DNA of 64,000 nucleotides from Nitrosopumilus sp. LS_AOA (lineage in GTDB: Archaea > Thermoproteota > Nitrososphaeria > Nitrososphaerales > Nitrosopumilaceae). The stretch is from NCBI GenBank assembly GCA_001543015.1, contig LFLC01000038.1:1-64000 (forward strand), in the 5' to 3' direction. This document shows, piece after piece, positions 26,991-37,327 of this stretch (positions are counted from its first letter, which is position 1; every line of letters begins with the position of its first letter). The notes beneath the pieces are model-generated. The model did not search any database. It worked only from the letters and a program-made list of their open reading frames with translations, and was not told the origin of the DNA. The translations under genes were made by a program, and so were the position numbers.

Positions 26991-27674
26991 TTAATCATGT
27001 AATGTTTTTTGATTTGTTTTTTTGAGAAGTTTGTTTTTAGTCTCTAGTACTTTTTTTATTTTCTTTGCTCGTGCTTCACCCAAACCTTCAACCTTTGATA
27101 GCTCTGATGTTGTTGCAGTAAAAACTCTCAGAGGTGTTCCAAATTTTTCAAGCATTCGTACTGCAAATTTTCCTCCAACACCAGGTAAGCTGCACAATGT
27201 TGTGAGTTGTTGTTTTTCTAAATCAGATGATTTTTTTATTTTTTTCAGAAATGGTCCTTTAGGAATATCTTTTCTAGAGCACATTGAGACTAGTAATTTT
27301 GCAGTATGTGATGCACTAGGTGTTGGAATTACTGGAATTTTAAAATCAATTACAACCGTTGAGAGAGCACCATAAAAAATTAGAGGGTTGTCAGTAATTT
27401 CTTCAATCTCATCTACATTTCCCTCCATCAGAATAATTGGATGCTCAAAATTTTCCTTAAGTCTTGAACATTGATCAAATAGTCTTCCATCAAAAACTGA
27501 AGCCAACAAATCACGAATACTTTTCCGCTCAATGACTGTTTCAGGGGCTACAATATAATCTCCAATTGGTAAAGTTTTCATCTCAACATTGAGTCCAACA
27601 GATTTTAAAAGATTAGGGATTCCACTTTTTTGTTCTCTATCATCTACAATTATTCTGAGATTTTCTAATTTCAC
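26991..27674 (-). CDS. XPF/ERCC4-type nuclease with HhH domain
   Basis: IIVDDREQKSGIPNLL, VIERKSIRDLLASVFDGRLFDQ, LPGVGGKFAVRMLEKFGTP. Confidence 0.9.
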   Translation of the reverse strand: MKLENLRIIVDDREQKSGIPNLLKSVGLNVEMKTLPIGDYIVAPETVIERKSIRDLLASVFDGRLFDQCSRLKENFEHPIILMEGNVDEIEEITDNPLIFYGALSTVVIDFKIPVIPTPSASHTAKLLVSMCSRKDIPKGPFLKKIKKSSDLEKQQLTTLCSLPGVGGKFAVRMLEKFGTPLRVFTATTSELSKVEGLGEARAKKIKKVLETKNKLLKKTNQKTLHD

Positions 27675-27726
27675 AATTGTTCATGTAAAGAATTGTTAAT
27701 ATCTTGTATGAAATTTAGGGTGAAGG

Positions 27727-28125
27727 TTATTTTCTAGGATTGTCTTCTGCAGGAGGTGTTGCTCCAGGAGGTGTATTACCACCTTTCATCATTTCAGTAA
27801 TTTTTGCTTCTTGTTCTTTGAGTGATTCTTTAACACGTATTTCTTGTTTACCTAAAACAGTTGAGCGGGTTTTTGCTAATTCGATTTTCTCTTCCAACTC
27901 ATCAATTGATTCTTTTTTTGTTGATTTTATCAAAACAGTGCCTGCTTGTTTAAACACAGCATCATTATCACCAATTTTCTTTAATTCATCAAGGGCTTTT
28001 GTTGTTTCAGCCTTTTCAATCTCTAAATGCTGTTTTTGAGTCATAATTGATTGAAGATTCTGTTGTGATTGTTGTAGTTTCATTATTTGTTCTTGAAGCC
28101 ATGGTGGCATTTGTGGTGATGACAT
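27727..28125 (-). CDS. pfdB: Prefoldin subunit beta
   Basis: PPWLQEQIMKLQQSQQNLQSIMTQKQHLE...VFKQAGTVLIKS. Confidence 0.88.
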   Translation of the reverse strand: MSSPQMPPWLQEQIMKLQQSQQNLQSIMTQKQHLEIEKAETTKALDELKKIGDNDAVFKQAGTVLIKSTKKESIDELEEKIELAKTRSTVLGKQEIRVKESLKEQEAKITEMMKGGNTPPGATPPAEDNPRK

Positions 28126-28315
28126 TGTTTCTCAAAAATTGTTTTTCATTATATCTTTACCGATGTATACCAATATCACATTAAATTACACTCAAAACCA
28201 ATAGATGTTATAAAATATTCCAGGTTTAAGAGTGATTTCAATAATTTTAAAAATTTATTCTAGATTCATAGAACATACTTTAAGTTTATACCATCAATTT
28301 CAAAAAAATTTCAAT

Positions 28316-28459
28316 ATGAGTAAACGAATTACAATAATACTAGATGATGATCTTGATAAAAAACTCAGATTACTACAAGCAAAATACATTTCATCAAAAA
28401 AGATTTCATGCGGTTATTCCAAAATAGTAAATGATACATTACGTAAAGACGTTAAATGA
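28316..28459 (+). CDS. Small ribbon-helix-helix-like protein (47 aa)
   Basis: MSKRITIILDDDLDKKLRLLQAKYISSKKISCGYSKIVNDTLRKDVK; start revised from 28232. Confidence 0.6.
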   Translation: MSKRITIILDDDLDKKLRLLQAKYISSKKISCGYSKIVNDTLRKDVK

Positions 28460-28478
28460 TTTCATCGAAATAGGGTTT

Positions 28479-28607
28479 TTAAGGAAATTCAAAGACTTTT
28501 GATGCTATGAGGATTTCAGTGATAACTATTAGTGGAATTCCAAAAACCAGCACAGTGCGGACTAGTCCTAATTCTTTTTCTTGCTGCGGTTTTTTGATTT
28601 GATTCAA
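28479..28607 (-). CDS. Candidate 42-aa single-TM microprotein
   Basis: MNQIKKPQQEKELGLVRTVLVFGIPLIVITEILIASKVFEFP (TTG start); below track cutoff. Confidence 0.45.
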   Translation of the reverse strand: MNQIKKPQQEKELGLVRTVLVFGIPLIVITEILIASKVFEFP

Positions 28608-28713
28608 CTAGATTTCTAATGATTCATTAAAAATTATTAGAAGTTTGTGATGTTAATTAGAACACACAGAGCATAAACTTGGAAAAAACTTGCTAGAGGA
28701 TTTTATTTCTAGA

Positions 28714-28959
28714 TTATTCCTTTACTGACTCTATTGTATCATGACTTGCTTGAATAAGTCGAAGTGTGGAATTTAGATTTGCCCTCAAATGTGCCAAATG
28801 ATTTGATTCAACAGAGATTGTAAGTTTCTCATTAAATTTTATTTCAGTCTTTACAGGATTTTCGGGATAAAACTTGTTGTCAGTATTTACAGAATCAAAA
28901 ATTGCTTTAGTCTTATCTTGTGCATCAACTGTAATGTCTGCACTAAAGTTTAATGTCAT
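28714..28959 (-). CDS. KEOPS complex subunit Pcc1-like
   Basis: MTLNFSADITVDAQDKTKAIFDSVNTDNKF...LRANLNSTLRLIQASHDTIES; position after L37Ae in the exosome operon. Confidence 0.75.
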   Translation of the reverse strand: MTLNFSADITVDAQDKTKAIFDSVNTDNKFYPENPVKTEIKFNEKLTISVESNHLAHLRANLNSTLRLIQASHDTIESVKE

Positions 28960-29155
28960 ATGCAGTTCCAGCCACTTTATAGCTGCATTTTTTGCAAGAC
29001 CAAATTCCAACAGCGTCTCGTCCAAATGATTTTGAACCACATTCAGGACATGCTCTTTTTTCTTTTAGTTGAAAATGAATTTTTGTATATTGTTTTCTTA
29101 GTTTAATTCCATATCGAGCACCTAATCCCTTTAGTGCTTTTTTTGCTTTTGCCAT
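28943..29155 (-). CDS. rpl37ae: 50S ribosomal protein L37Ae (eL43)
   Basis: LGARYGIKLRKQ...CPECGSKSFGRDAVGIWSCKKC. Confidence 0.92.
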   Translation of the reverse strand: MAKAKKALKGLGARYGIKLRKQYTKIHFQLKEKRACPECGSKSFGRDAVGIWSCKKCSYKVAGTAYDIKL

Positions 29156-29156
29156 T

Positions 29157-29975
29157 TTACTGAACTCCTTCTTGTGCTGCTTTTAATTTTTCTCTAATTT
29201 GTTTACCGACTCTAATTGAAGTTTCACCACATTGAACCATTTCATCCAAAGTAAATCCATCAGAGCCACCTTTTTGTAAAGCACAAATATTTCCATCAGA
29301 ATCGGTAGTAATTGTAACTCTAGCATCCATACTATCCCATTCATCACCATTTGGATCAACTACAATATGATTTCCAATCTTTCCCATAGTTACAGATACT
29401 GGAATTGTTGTAGTGGGTAATTTGGATTCTTCGCCATCAACAATTGTTACTTTATCATCAACCATAGTCCATTTTGGAGATTTTGATGTAAGTAATGCAG
29501 CAGTAGCAGCATATGAGCATGCATCAAAGAGATTTCCATCATAATCAATTACCACAATATCGGCAAATACACCAACTACAGATTTGTCTTTTTCAATAAC
29601 TAATTGTGATACATCAACCATATGACTTTCTCTAATTCCTCTATCAACAACTCTTGCCAATTCAATAACAGGAGCTTGTGGTGGTCCAGTTTCAACAGTA
29701 GGATGTGAAAGTGGTAATAGTTCAGCAGTACACATAAAGATGCCTTTGTCACCCACATCTGGGAAAGGTTTGTCTGGTTGGATTTTTACTCCACATAAAA
29801 CTTCGGTATCACCAAGTCTGACTTTTGCCGAACCGTTTGCTTTAGGAATTGCGTTAACTTCAATTACGATTTCTCTTGGCTCATCTAATGCTCTGCCATC
29901 AATTCTTTTTCCTTGTTCTAATAATTCAAGAATTTGTGTTCTCTTTAGTTCATCTAAAACAGTTTTTGATGCCAT
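29157..29975 (-). CDS. rrp42: Exosome complex subunit Rrp42
   Basis: RNase PH fold, follows Rrp41 and lacks the catalytic RNase PH signature. Confidence 0.92.
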   Translation of the reverse strand: MASKTVLDELKRTQILELLEQGKRIDGRALDEPREIVIEVNAIPKANGSAKVRLGDTEVLCGVKIQPDKPFPDVGDKGIFMCTAELLPLSHPTVETGPPQAPVIELARVVDRGIRESHMVDVSQLVIEKDKSVVGVFADIVVIDYDGNLFDACSYAATAALLTSKSPKWTMVDDKVTIVDGEESKLPTTTIPVSVTMGKIGNHIVVDPNGDEWDSMDARVTITTDSDGNICALQKGGSDGFTLDEMVQCGETSIRVGKQIREKLKAAQEGVQ

Positions 29976-29979
29976 TTAT

Positions 29980-30714
29980 TTAATCTCCTTTCTTTCCAAA
30001 GTATTTGTCATTGAGTGCTTGCTTTTGAATTTCATAAACTAGTTTGCATCCCTCGACTCCAACTGTAACACATTTCTTATATTCTTCTGAAGTCAAAACA
30101 CCATCCAATTGTAGTAATGTAATTTTTTTAAGATTTGGCATGTAACCTACTGGCATATCTGCTTGGCCTGCTTGATCCTCTTCATTATTAACATCAAGGA
30201 TTATTGTATCTGCAACTTTACCTGAAGCAATTGCTGCAACCATATCTCGCATTGGAATTCCAGCATCTGCTAGTGCGACTGATGCTGCAGAAAGGGCAGC
30301 ACAACGAGTACCGCCGTCTGCTTGTAATACTTCAATAAATACATCAACTGCAGTTCTTGGGAATTTCTCTAACATTACTGCAGGTTCTAAAGCTTCTTTG
30401 ATTACTTTGGATATTTCAATTTCTCTTCTTGAAGGTGCTGGTCTTTTTCTTTCATCAACTGAGAATGGTTCCATATGATATCTAACTCTTAAAATTCCTG
30501 TATCAGTATTTGACATGTGTTTTGGATGAACATCGCGTGGTCCAAAAACTCCAACCAGTATTTTGTTATCACCAAATTCGATATATGCAGAACCATCAGC
30601 ATTCTTTAGTCCACCGGCTCTAATCATGATTTTTCGTGGTTCGTCTATTTTACGACCATCACAACGAATACCATTCTCGTCCAATAGGACCATTGTTGCG
30701 TCTCTTCCGCCCAT
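29980..30714 (-). CDS. rrp41: Exosome complex exonuclease Rrp41
   Basis: GIRCDGRKIDEPRKI ... VLQADGGTRCAALSAASVALADAGIP. Confidence 0.93.
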   Translation of the reverse strand: MGGRDATMVLLDENGIRCDGRKIDEPRKIMIRAGGLKNADGSAYIEFGDNKILVGVFGPRDVHPKHMSNTDTGILRVRYHMEPFSVDERKRPAPSRREIEISKVIKEALEPAVMLEKFPRTAVDVFIEVLQADGGTRCAALSAASVALADAGIPMRDMVAAIASGKVADTIILDVNNEEDQAGQADMPVGYMPNLKKITLLQLDGVLTSEEYKKCVTVGVEGCKLVYEIQKQALNDKYFGKKGD

Positions 30715-31394
30715 TATGATTCACTCTTTTTATCTAACATTTCTTTCACTTGATCAGTCAAATTAGCAACATGTGCTTTTTCATTAACCATTTCAATGGC
30801 TATTTTTGCCTTTAATAATCCCTCGGGAGTATCACAGGAAACTACAACCCAGCCGTTTTGTCCAATTGTTACTGCAGCATTAGTTGCCTGCTCTATCATC
30901 TGAATCATACTACCTCTTTTTCCAATTAATCGTGGAACTTTACTTGGAGATATTGCAATTAGTATTCCTGAATCAATTTTACCCAAATCTCTATCAGAAA
31001 TGGTAACTAGTGGATCTCTAGTTCTATCAAAATTAGCAATTCTTGCAGCAACTAGGTCCCCAGTCTTTAATTTGGTTGCTAGTTCATCTGCATGTGCTGA
31101 GAAATCTCGTCCAAACACATCTTGTGCAGGTAAAAATCCCACATAGCAGGAATTAATATCTAATTCCCAAGATAGTGATGTATGAGAATTGACTTTGGCT
31201 ATCACCAAGTCATCGATTTTTGGAATGTATTTTCCAGTTAATGGTATTACTTTAACAGAATCATCATAAATTTCAGAAATTCCAACAGCTGTTGCAATAA
31301 TTTTTTCGCCTACAAGCATCACATTTTGTTCAGGTCGAAATGGTCCAGTTGTAATTACATCGCCAGGAATAACGTATTTTCTCTTATCTACCAT
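30714..31394 (-). CDS. rrp4: Exosome RNA-binding subunit Rrp4
   Basis: S1/KH architecture, VIPGDVI...PRLIGKRGSMIQMI. Confidence 0.92.
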   Translation of the reverse strand: MVDKRKYVIPGDVITTGPFRPEQNVMLVGEKIIATAVGISEIYDDSVKVIPLTGKYIPKIDDLVIAKVNSHTSLSWELDINSCYVGFLPAQDVFGRDFSAHADELATKLKTGDLVAARIANFDRTRDPLVTISDRDLGKIDSGILIAISPSKVPRLIGKRGSMIQMIEQATNAAVTIGQNGWVVVSCDTPEGLLKAKIAIEMVNEKAHVANLTDQVKEMLDKKSES

Positions 31395-32089
31395 TACTTC
31401 ATAACCTCAACTGAAGCAGAGCCCTTAGTTATAGAACCTAATCTGTCGATCACGTTTGGCCTTGCTGCAGCGGGTATTTCAAGTATTGCTTTTAGAGAAC
31501 CATTATTTTGCCATTCCTCTTTTTTTAGAGTTCCTACCGATTTTAAAACAGCGTAGGATTGAGATGCATATTGTGCAGGAATTATTATTTCCAAATCCAT
31601 GTTCTCGGATTTTAGTGCAATAATTGAACGAAGTTTTTCAACAATGTCTTTTACTTGTTCATCCACACTTTTTTGTGGATCAACTGAAACTCGGCCATCC
31701 TTCATTGCTAGCTCAACTCGTAGAGGAGGATGAGGTAAGTGAGTTCTTGGATCAACGTAGGTCTTTACAATAAACTCTACAATTTGTTTTTTCTTATCAT
31801 CAATCATTTTTCGTCTTTGGTCAGTTGTTAAATTGAGATCACCTTTTTGCATGATAATTTTTGCAATCTCAGTTAAGTCTTCAGTCTTGAAGGCTTTGAG
31901 TAGTTTTTCAGCAGATGGTTTTGTGCCCTTTCCAGAATCAGTGTAAATTTCCTCAGATACTAGAATTGATGAAATATCTTTTTTCTTTCCCAGCTTGTAT
32001 TCTAGGGCTGGATCAGGTTTTACCATAATTTCAAATTTTTCGCCTTCAAACGAGAATCTTGCTACTGTAACATCAACCATATCTAACAT
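31394..32089 (-). CDS. sbds: Ribosome maturation protein SBDS
   Basis: VTVARFSFEGEKFEIMV...DLTTDQRRKMIDDKKKQIVEFI-type sequence; exosome operon context. Confidence 0.92.
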   Translation of the reverse strand: MLDMVDVTVARFSFEGEKFEIMVKPDPALEYKLGKKKDISSILVSEEIYTDSGKGTKPSAEKLLKAFKTEDLTEIAKIIMQKGDLNLTTDQRRKMIDDKKKQIVEFIVKTYVDPRTHLPHPPLRVELAMKDGRVSVDPQKSVDEQVKDIVEKLRSIIALKSENMDLEIIIPAQYASQSYAVLKSVGTLKKEEWQNNGSLKAILEIPAAARPNVIDRLGSITKGSASVEVMK

Positions 32090-32140
32090 TTATGGGATAA
32101 TTTGGTATTTATCTATACATAAAACCAGCTAGATATTTAT

Positions 32141-32806
32141 GTGGACTTTGAAGATTTTGTTCAAGATTTGTCATCCTTAGATATTATTAGCCAAACTGAT
32201 AAAAAAATGTCTGTAAAACTAAAAGGTGTTACATTACAATACGCCAATGCCCTAAGACGTGTATGTCTTAATGGAGTTCCAGTTTTTGCAATTGATACAG
32301 TAGATATAATTCATAATTCCTCAGTACTAGCAGATGAGGGAATTGCACACAGATTAGGACTAATTCCAATTACAACTGACTTGTCAAGATTTAACGAACC
32401 ATCAAAATGTGATTGTCACAGTGAAACAGGTTGTACAAACTGTAAAGTAATGTTTGTTTTAGATGCTGGCGAATCAAATGAAACTAGAACCATATATTCA
32501 AGCGATCTAGCATCAGAAGATGAATCAATTAAACCAATTTCAGGTAAAATTCCCATAGTCCAATTAGCACCAGGTCAAAGTATCAAGATGGAGTGCTATG
32601 CAAGACTAGGACGTGGAACAGACCACGCAAAATGGAATTCATCAAATATTGCAACTTTAACAGATACTGACAAAGAAGGAGAAAGTACACTTACAGTAGA
32701 ATCAACTGGTGCATTAAAACCAGAACAAATCATTCTCTCAGGAATTGATGAGGTTAATACCAAATTAATTGACTTTAAAGAAATGATTAATCAAATTAAA
32801 GATTAA
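32141..32806 (+). CDS. rpoD: DNA-directed RNA polymerase subunit D (Rpo3)
   Basis: YANALRRVCLNGVPVFAIDTVDI..., followed by L18e-L13-S9. Confidence 0.92.
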   Translation: MDFEDFVQDLSSLDIISQTDKKMSVKLKGVTLQYANALRRVCLNGVPVFAIDTVDIIHNSSVLADEGIAHRLGLIPITTDLSRFNEPSKCDCHSETGCTNCKVMFVLDAGESNETRTIYSSDLASEDESIKPISGKIPIVQLAPGQSIKMECYARLGRGTDHAKWNSSNIATLTDTDKEGESTLTVESTGALKPEQIILSGIDEVNTKLIDFKEMINQIKD

Positions 32807-32851
32807 TTCAAGCATACACATTATATTTGGGTTTTAAATCGGATTATTCAC

Positions 32852-33199
32852 ATGACTAGTCAAGTCGTTATACGTATGGCAAAAGAACTGAAAAGTGCAT
32901 CAACTAAAAATGATGCTCCAATTTGGGCAAAACTAGCAGAATATGCCCTAAAACCATCAATTGCAAGACGAGACATTAACTTGAATAGAATTGCACAACT
33001 AACTAAAGAAAACGATACAGTAGTCTTTCCAGGTAAAGTTCTCGGAACTGGTGATGTCGGTCATAAAATTACATTATACTCTTTCTCAATTTCTGATTCT
33101 GCAGCAGGTAAAATTTTAGAAAAAGGTGGAAAACTAATCAGTCATACAAAACTAATTGAGCAAAACCCAACAGGTAAAGGAGTAGTATTCCTTGGCTAA
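32852..33199 (+). CDS. rpl18e: 50S ribosomal protein L18e
   Basis: IWAKLAEYALKPSIARRDINLNRIAQLT... Confidence 0.9.
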   Translation: MTSQVVIRMAKELKSASTKNDAPIWAKLAEYALKPSIARRDINLNRIAQLTKENDTVVFPGKVLGTGDVGHKITLYSFSISDSAAGKILEKGGKLISHTKLIEQNPTGKGVVFLG

Positions 33200-33689
33200 T
33201 GGAAGAATTAACAAATCCATTCGAACATCTAAACAAGAGACAGTAGTCAGAACAGATAGACCAATTGTAGTTGATGCAACAAACCATATCGCAGGAAGAT
33301 TGTCATCACACGTTGCAAAATTGTTAATTCAGGGAAATAGAGTTACACTAGTAAATTGTGAAAAAATTATGTACAGTGGAACTAGAGATAACCTCATCAA
33401 TGAATACAAAGCATTTTTAGAAATTAACAGTATTATTCATCCAAAACACGGACCAGTCCATTACAGAAGACCAGATACAATCATTTCAAAAATGATTAGA
33501 GGTATGTTACCTTTTGAGGGAAAACCATCAGGTATTGCAGCATTCAAAAGACTTAGAGCATACATTGGATCACCAAAAGAATTAAAATCACTTGAAAAAA
33601 TTCAATTTGAGAAAGCATTGATTAGAAAACCATCATCAAACTATACTACAATGGCTGCATTATGCAGAGTAATAGGGTGGACTGAATGA
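33192..33689 (+). CDS. rpl13: 50S ribosomal protein L13 (uL13)
   Basis: VVDATNHIAGRLSSHVAKLLIQGN...HYRRPDTIISKMIRGMLP. Confidence 0.92.
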   Translation: MANGRINKSIRTSKQETVVRTDRPIVVDATNHIAGRLSSHVAKLLIQGNRVTLVNCEKIMYSGTRDNLINEYKAFLEINSIIHPKHGPVHYRRPDTIISKMIRGMLPFEGKPSGIAAFKRLRAYIGSPKELKSLEKIQFEKALIRKPSSNYTTMAALCRVIGWTE

Positions 33690-34135
33690 CAACTCCAAAA
33701 ACTGAAATTTATTTTGCAACTAGAAAAAGAGCTAGTGCACATATTTACATTACAAAAGGTAAAGGCAAAATTAGAATCAACAACGTTCCAGTTGAAATGA
33801 TTCCACAAGAAACTGCACGTGAAGTAATTCTAGCACCAATAGAAATTTCAGGTGATTTAAGAGAGAAAATTGATATTTCTGTCAGAGTTAGAGGGGGAGG
33901 TTTTATGGGACAAGCCAGTGCAATTGCAACTGGAATCTCAAGAGCACTTACTGGATGGACTAAATCCAAGAAAGAACCAAAAGACCATCCATTCCCAAAA
34001 TCTACTAGAGACGATCTCAGAAAACGAATTACTGATTTTGATAAATATCTAATCAGTGGCGATGCCAGACAAAAAGAACCAAAGAAATTTGGCGGACCTG
34101 GTGCAAGAAGAAGAAAGCAGAAATCATACCGTTAG
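33686..34135 (+). CDS. rps9: 30S ribosomal protein S9 (uS9)
   Basis: Ends GARRRKQKSYR. Confidence 0.92.
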   Translation: MTTPKTEIYFATRKRASAHIYITKGKGKIRINNVPVEMIPQETAREVILAPIEISGDLREKIDISVRVRGGGFMGQASAIATGISRALTGWTKSKKEPKDHPFPKSTRDDLRKRITDFDKYLISGDARQKEPKKFGGPGARRRKQKSYR

Positions 34136-34138
34136 ACT

Positions 34139-34855
34139 GTGAAGGCCATAATTTTAGCAGGCGGTAAAGGAACTAGAGGTAAACCATACACCGAATTCTT
34201 TCCCAAAGCAATGTCGCCAATTGATGACAAGCCATTAATTGATTATGTAGTAAAATATCTAAAATCATTTAATTTCATTAAAGAGGTCATCATAGTTTCT
34301 GATTTTAATGGATTAGGAGGACAAATCAAGAATTATTTTGGAAATCAAAAAAATATTTCATTTGTTCAAGATTCACAAAGTGGTACAGGTGGTGATTTAC
34401 TTCACATTGAGAAAAATCTCAAAGGAGAATCAGAATTTTTGTTGTGGTTTGTAGATAATCTGTGTGCAGTAGATATTAAAAAAATGAGGGCTATTTTCAA
34501 AGAAAAGAAAAGCTCTGCAACTATAGCAACTAGAACAAAAAGGAAAGAGGAAACAGGATTTGCAATAGTTGAAAATGGAATTATCAAAGAATTCAAAGAA
34601 AAACCAATTATGAAATTACAACTATCTGAATGCCTCGGGATTTACATGCTAGGACCAGACATCATTAAAAGAATAAAGAAATTAAAGAAAAAAGAAATAA
34701 ACTTGTCATTTGATATTTTACAGCAATTATCTAAAGAGGGAAAAATTAGTGCCTTTGATGTAGGTGATTCAGAATGGATTGATGCAGAATCCCCAATGGT
34801 ATTAGAGAGAAATCAAAAAACAGTAAAAAAGATCATAAAACAGATGGGATTGTAG
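34139..34855 (+). CDS. Sugar-phosphate nucleotidyltransferase
   Basis: MKAIILAGGKGTRGKPYTEFFPKAMSPIDDKPLIDYVV. Confidence 0.88.
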   Translation: MKAIILAGGKGTRGKPYTEFFPKAMSPIDDKPLIDYVVKYLKSFNFIKEVIIVSDFNGLGGQIKNYFGNQKNISFVQDSQSGTGGDLLHIEKNLKGESEFLLWFVDNLCAVDIKKMRAIFKEKKSSATIATRTKRKEETGFAIVENGIIKEFKEKPIMKLQLSECLGIYMLGPDIIKRIKKLKKKEINLSFDILQQLSKEGKISAFDVGDSEWIDAESPMVLERNQKTVKKIIKQMGL

Positions 34856-35417
34856 AGTTTTTCTCAAATTCTGTAATTTTATCTTCTAATTGAAAAGTTT
34901 GAGCAATATCATCAAGACCCTCTAAGAGAATTTTTTTCTTGTGAAAATTAATTTCAAAAGGAATTTCTTTAGAATTAGTTTTGATTATTTGTTTTTCCAA
35001 ATCTACATGAATTGGTGTAGTTTCTTGCTGAAGGAATTCAACAATCTTTTGATCCAAAGAGATTGGAAGTAATCCATTTTTGAAACAATTACTAAAGAAG
35101 ATATCAGCAAAGGATGGTGCAATTACTACAGAAAATCCATAGTCTTGCAAGGCCCATACTGCATGCTCTCTACTTGAACCACACCCAAAATTATCGCCTG
35201 TAATCAAAATTTTTGAGCCTTGATATTTTGAATCATTTAATACAAAATCAGTTTTTGGATTCTCGTTTTCATCAAATCTCCAATTAAAAAATAGAAACTT
35301 TCCAAATCCTGATTTTTGAACTAATTTTAAAAATTGTTTTGGAACTATCTGATCAGTATCAACATTTACCATATCAAGTGGAGTCACTATACTTGCTACA
35401 TTATGAAATGGCTCCAT
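34833..35417 (-). CDS. leuD: 3-isopropylmalate dehydratase small subunit, bacterial type
   Basis: VDTDQIVPKQFL...[17 protein letters not shown]. Confidence 0.9.
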   Translation of the reverse strand: MEPFHNVASIVTPLDMVNVDTDQIVPKQFLKLVQKSGFGKFLFFNWRFDENENPKTDFVLNDSKYQGSKILITGDNFGCGSSREHAVWALQDYGFSVVIAPSFADIFFSNCFKNGLLPISLDQKIVEFLQQETTPIHVDLEKQIIKTNSKEIPFEINFHKKKILLEGLDDIAQTFQLEDKITEFEKNSTIPSVL

Positions 35418-35418
35418 C

Positions 35419-36834
35419 TTAATTCAACTCCAACTCTCGAACATCAACAAAGTGACCATTAATTGCAGCAGCTGCAGCCATCACAGGACTAACTAGATGA
35501 GTTCGTCCCCCATTTCCCTGACGTCCCTCAAAATTTCTATTTGATGTACTAGCACATCGATCACCAGGAGATAAAATATCAGGATTCATTCCAAGACACA
35601 TACTGCATCCAGATTCCCTCCATTCAAAATTAGCATCAATGAAAATTTTATCAAGACCCAATTCTTCTGCTTGTTTTTTTACCATTTGAGAACCAGGAAC
35701 TACCATGGCCTGGACTTCAGATGATACTTTATTCCCTTGAATTACTTTTGATGCTTCAATGAGATCATCTAGTCTGGCATTGGTGCATGAACCAATAAAG
35801 ACTCTATTAATTTTGATATCCATAATTGATGTTCCAGATTTCAAATCCATATACTCTAGTGCTTTTTCAGCACCCTTTTTTTGATTGGTATCACCTTTAG
35901 AATATTCATCAGGGGATGGAACTGATTCAGTAACATCGCAAGTCATTCCAGGATTAGTTCCCCAACTCACTTGTGGTGCAATATCATCAATGTGTAAAGT
36001 AAATTCTTTTTCAAATTTTGCATCACTATCTGTGTGAAGTGTATCCCTCCAAGTATCAACTAGAGATTCATAATTTTTTGGAGTAAACTCCCTACCTCGA
36101 AGATAATCAAATGTTTTCTCATCAGGGGCAATCAATCCAGCACGAGCTCCTGCCTCAATTGACATGTTGCAAATAGTCATCCTCTGCTCCATGGATAAAT
36201 CAGTAATTCCTTCTCCACGATATTCAATTACAGTGCCATTCCCACCACCAGTCCCAATATTTTTGATAATTGATAGTATGATATCTTTAGCAGTTACGGC
36301 ATGGGGATTTTTTCTTTTTCCCTTAACTTTAATCTCAAAGGGTTTTGGTTTTTCTAGCCACATAGTTTGAGATGCCAAAACATGCTCAACATCACTAGTC
36401 CCAATACCTAAAGCCAAAGCACCAAATGCTCCATGAGTAGATGTGTGACTATCACCGCAAACAATAGTTGCCCCAGGTAAAGTAATACCCAACTGAGGAC
36501 CAATTACATGAACTATTCCCTGATTAGGACTATCCATACCAAATAGAGTAATTCCAAAATCTTTACAGTTTTTTTCCAGAGTTTTGATTTGGATTGATGA
36601 TGTTTGATCTAAGATTGGTAGTGAGCGGTCAGTTGTTGGAACGTTATGATCCATTGTAGCAATAGTTAGATCAGGTCGTCTTACTTTACGATTATTCATA
36701 CGCAATCCATCAAAAGCTTGTGGAGATGTTACTTCGTGAATTAGATGTCTATCAATGTAAATTAATGATGGTTCATTTTGTGTTTCTTCAACAATATGAG
36801 AATCCCAGATTTTTTCAAAAAGAGTTTGTCCCAT
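35419..36834 (-). CDS. leuC: 3-isopropylmalate dehydratase large subunit, bacterial type
   Basis: [15 protein letters not shown]...[17 protein letters not shown]...[11 protein letters not shown]; start revised from 36879. Confidence 0.92.
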   Translation of the reverse strand: MGQTLFEKIWDSHIVEETQNEPSLIYIDRHLIHEVTSPQAFDGLRMNNRKVRRPDLTIATMDHNVPTTDRSLPILDQTSSIQIKTLEKNCKDFGITLFGMDSPNQGIVHVIGPQLGITLPGATIVCGDSHTSTHGAFGALALGIGTSDVEHVLASQTMWLEKPKPFEIKVKGKRKNPHAVTAKDIILSIIKNIGTGGGNGTVIEYRGEGITDLSMEQRMTICNMSIEAGARAGLIAPDEKTFDYLRGREFTPKNYESLVDTWRDTLHTDSDAKFEKEFTLHIDDIAPQVSWGTNPGMTCDVTESVPSPDEYSKGDTNQKKGAEKALEYMDLKSGTSIMDIKINRVFIGSCTNARLDDLIEASKVIQGNKVSSEVQAMVVPGSQMVKKQAEELGLDKIFIDANFEWRESGCSMCLGMNPDILSPGDRCASTSNRNFEGRQGNGGRTHLVSPVMAAAAAINGHFVDVRELELN

Positions 36835-36835
36835 G

Positions 36836-37327
36836 TTAATCCAAGTCTGGCTTGTATTTGAAAAGACCACCGGCAGCAATTATCTTTCCAATAATTTCTG
36901 AGAATGGTTTCATTTTGTATGTTTGATTTTTTGTATTATTTTTAATCTCATTTGCTGAAACATCAATTTCTATTTCATCACCTTCAGCAATTCCATCATA
37001 TGCATCCTGATCAATCTCAATTGGTAACAAAAATGCGCCATCAACTGCATTTCTATAAAAAATTCGGGCAAAAGATAATGCCAAAACAGCTTTTATCCCA
37101 CAATGAGATAATGCAATAGGTGCATGTTCTCTACTGGAGCCACATCCAAAATTTTTCCCAGACAAAATAAAATCACCTTCCTTTACTTTGGAATGAAAAT
37201 CAGGATCTAATCCCTCCATTGCATGAGTTGCAAGTTCTGCATAATCGTGAATTTTTAGATATTGGCCTGGAATGATTACATCAGTATCAATATTGTCTCG
37301 AGCATATTTTATGATGTTTCCTTTCAT
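36836..37327 (-). CDS. Aconitase-superfamily small subunit, archaeal LeuD type
   Basis: [14 protein letters not shown]...[17 protein letters not shown]. Confidence 0.88.
   Translation of the reverse strand: MKGNIIKYARDNIDTDVIIPGQYLKIHDYAELATHAMEGLDPDFHSKVKEGDFILSGKNFGCGSSREHAPIALSHCGIKAVLALSFARIFYRNAVDGAFLLPIEIDQDAYDGIAEGDEIEIDVSANEIKNNTKNQTYKMKPFSEIIGKIIAAGGLFKYKPDLD

Noticed and set aside
28943-29040. Track start of the Pcc1-like ORF inside L37Ae
   Set aside because: MVQNHLDETLLEFGLAKNAAIKWLELH is the L37Ae gene read in another frame; MTLNF at 28959 preferred.
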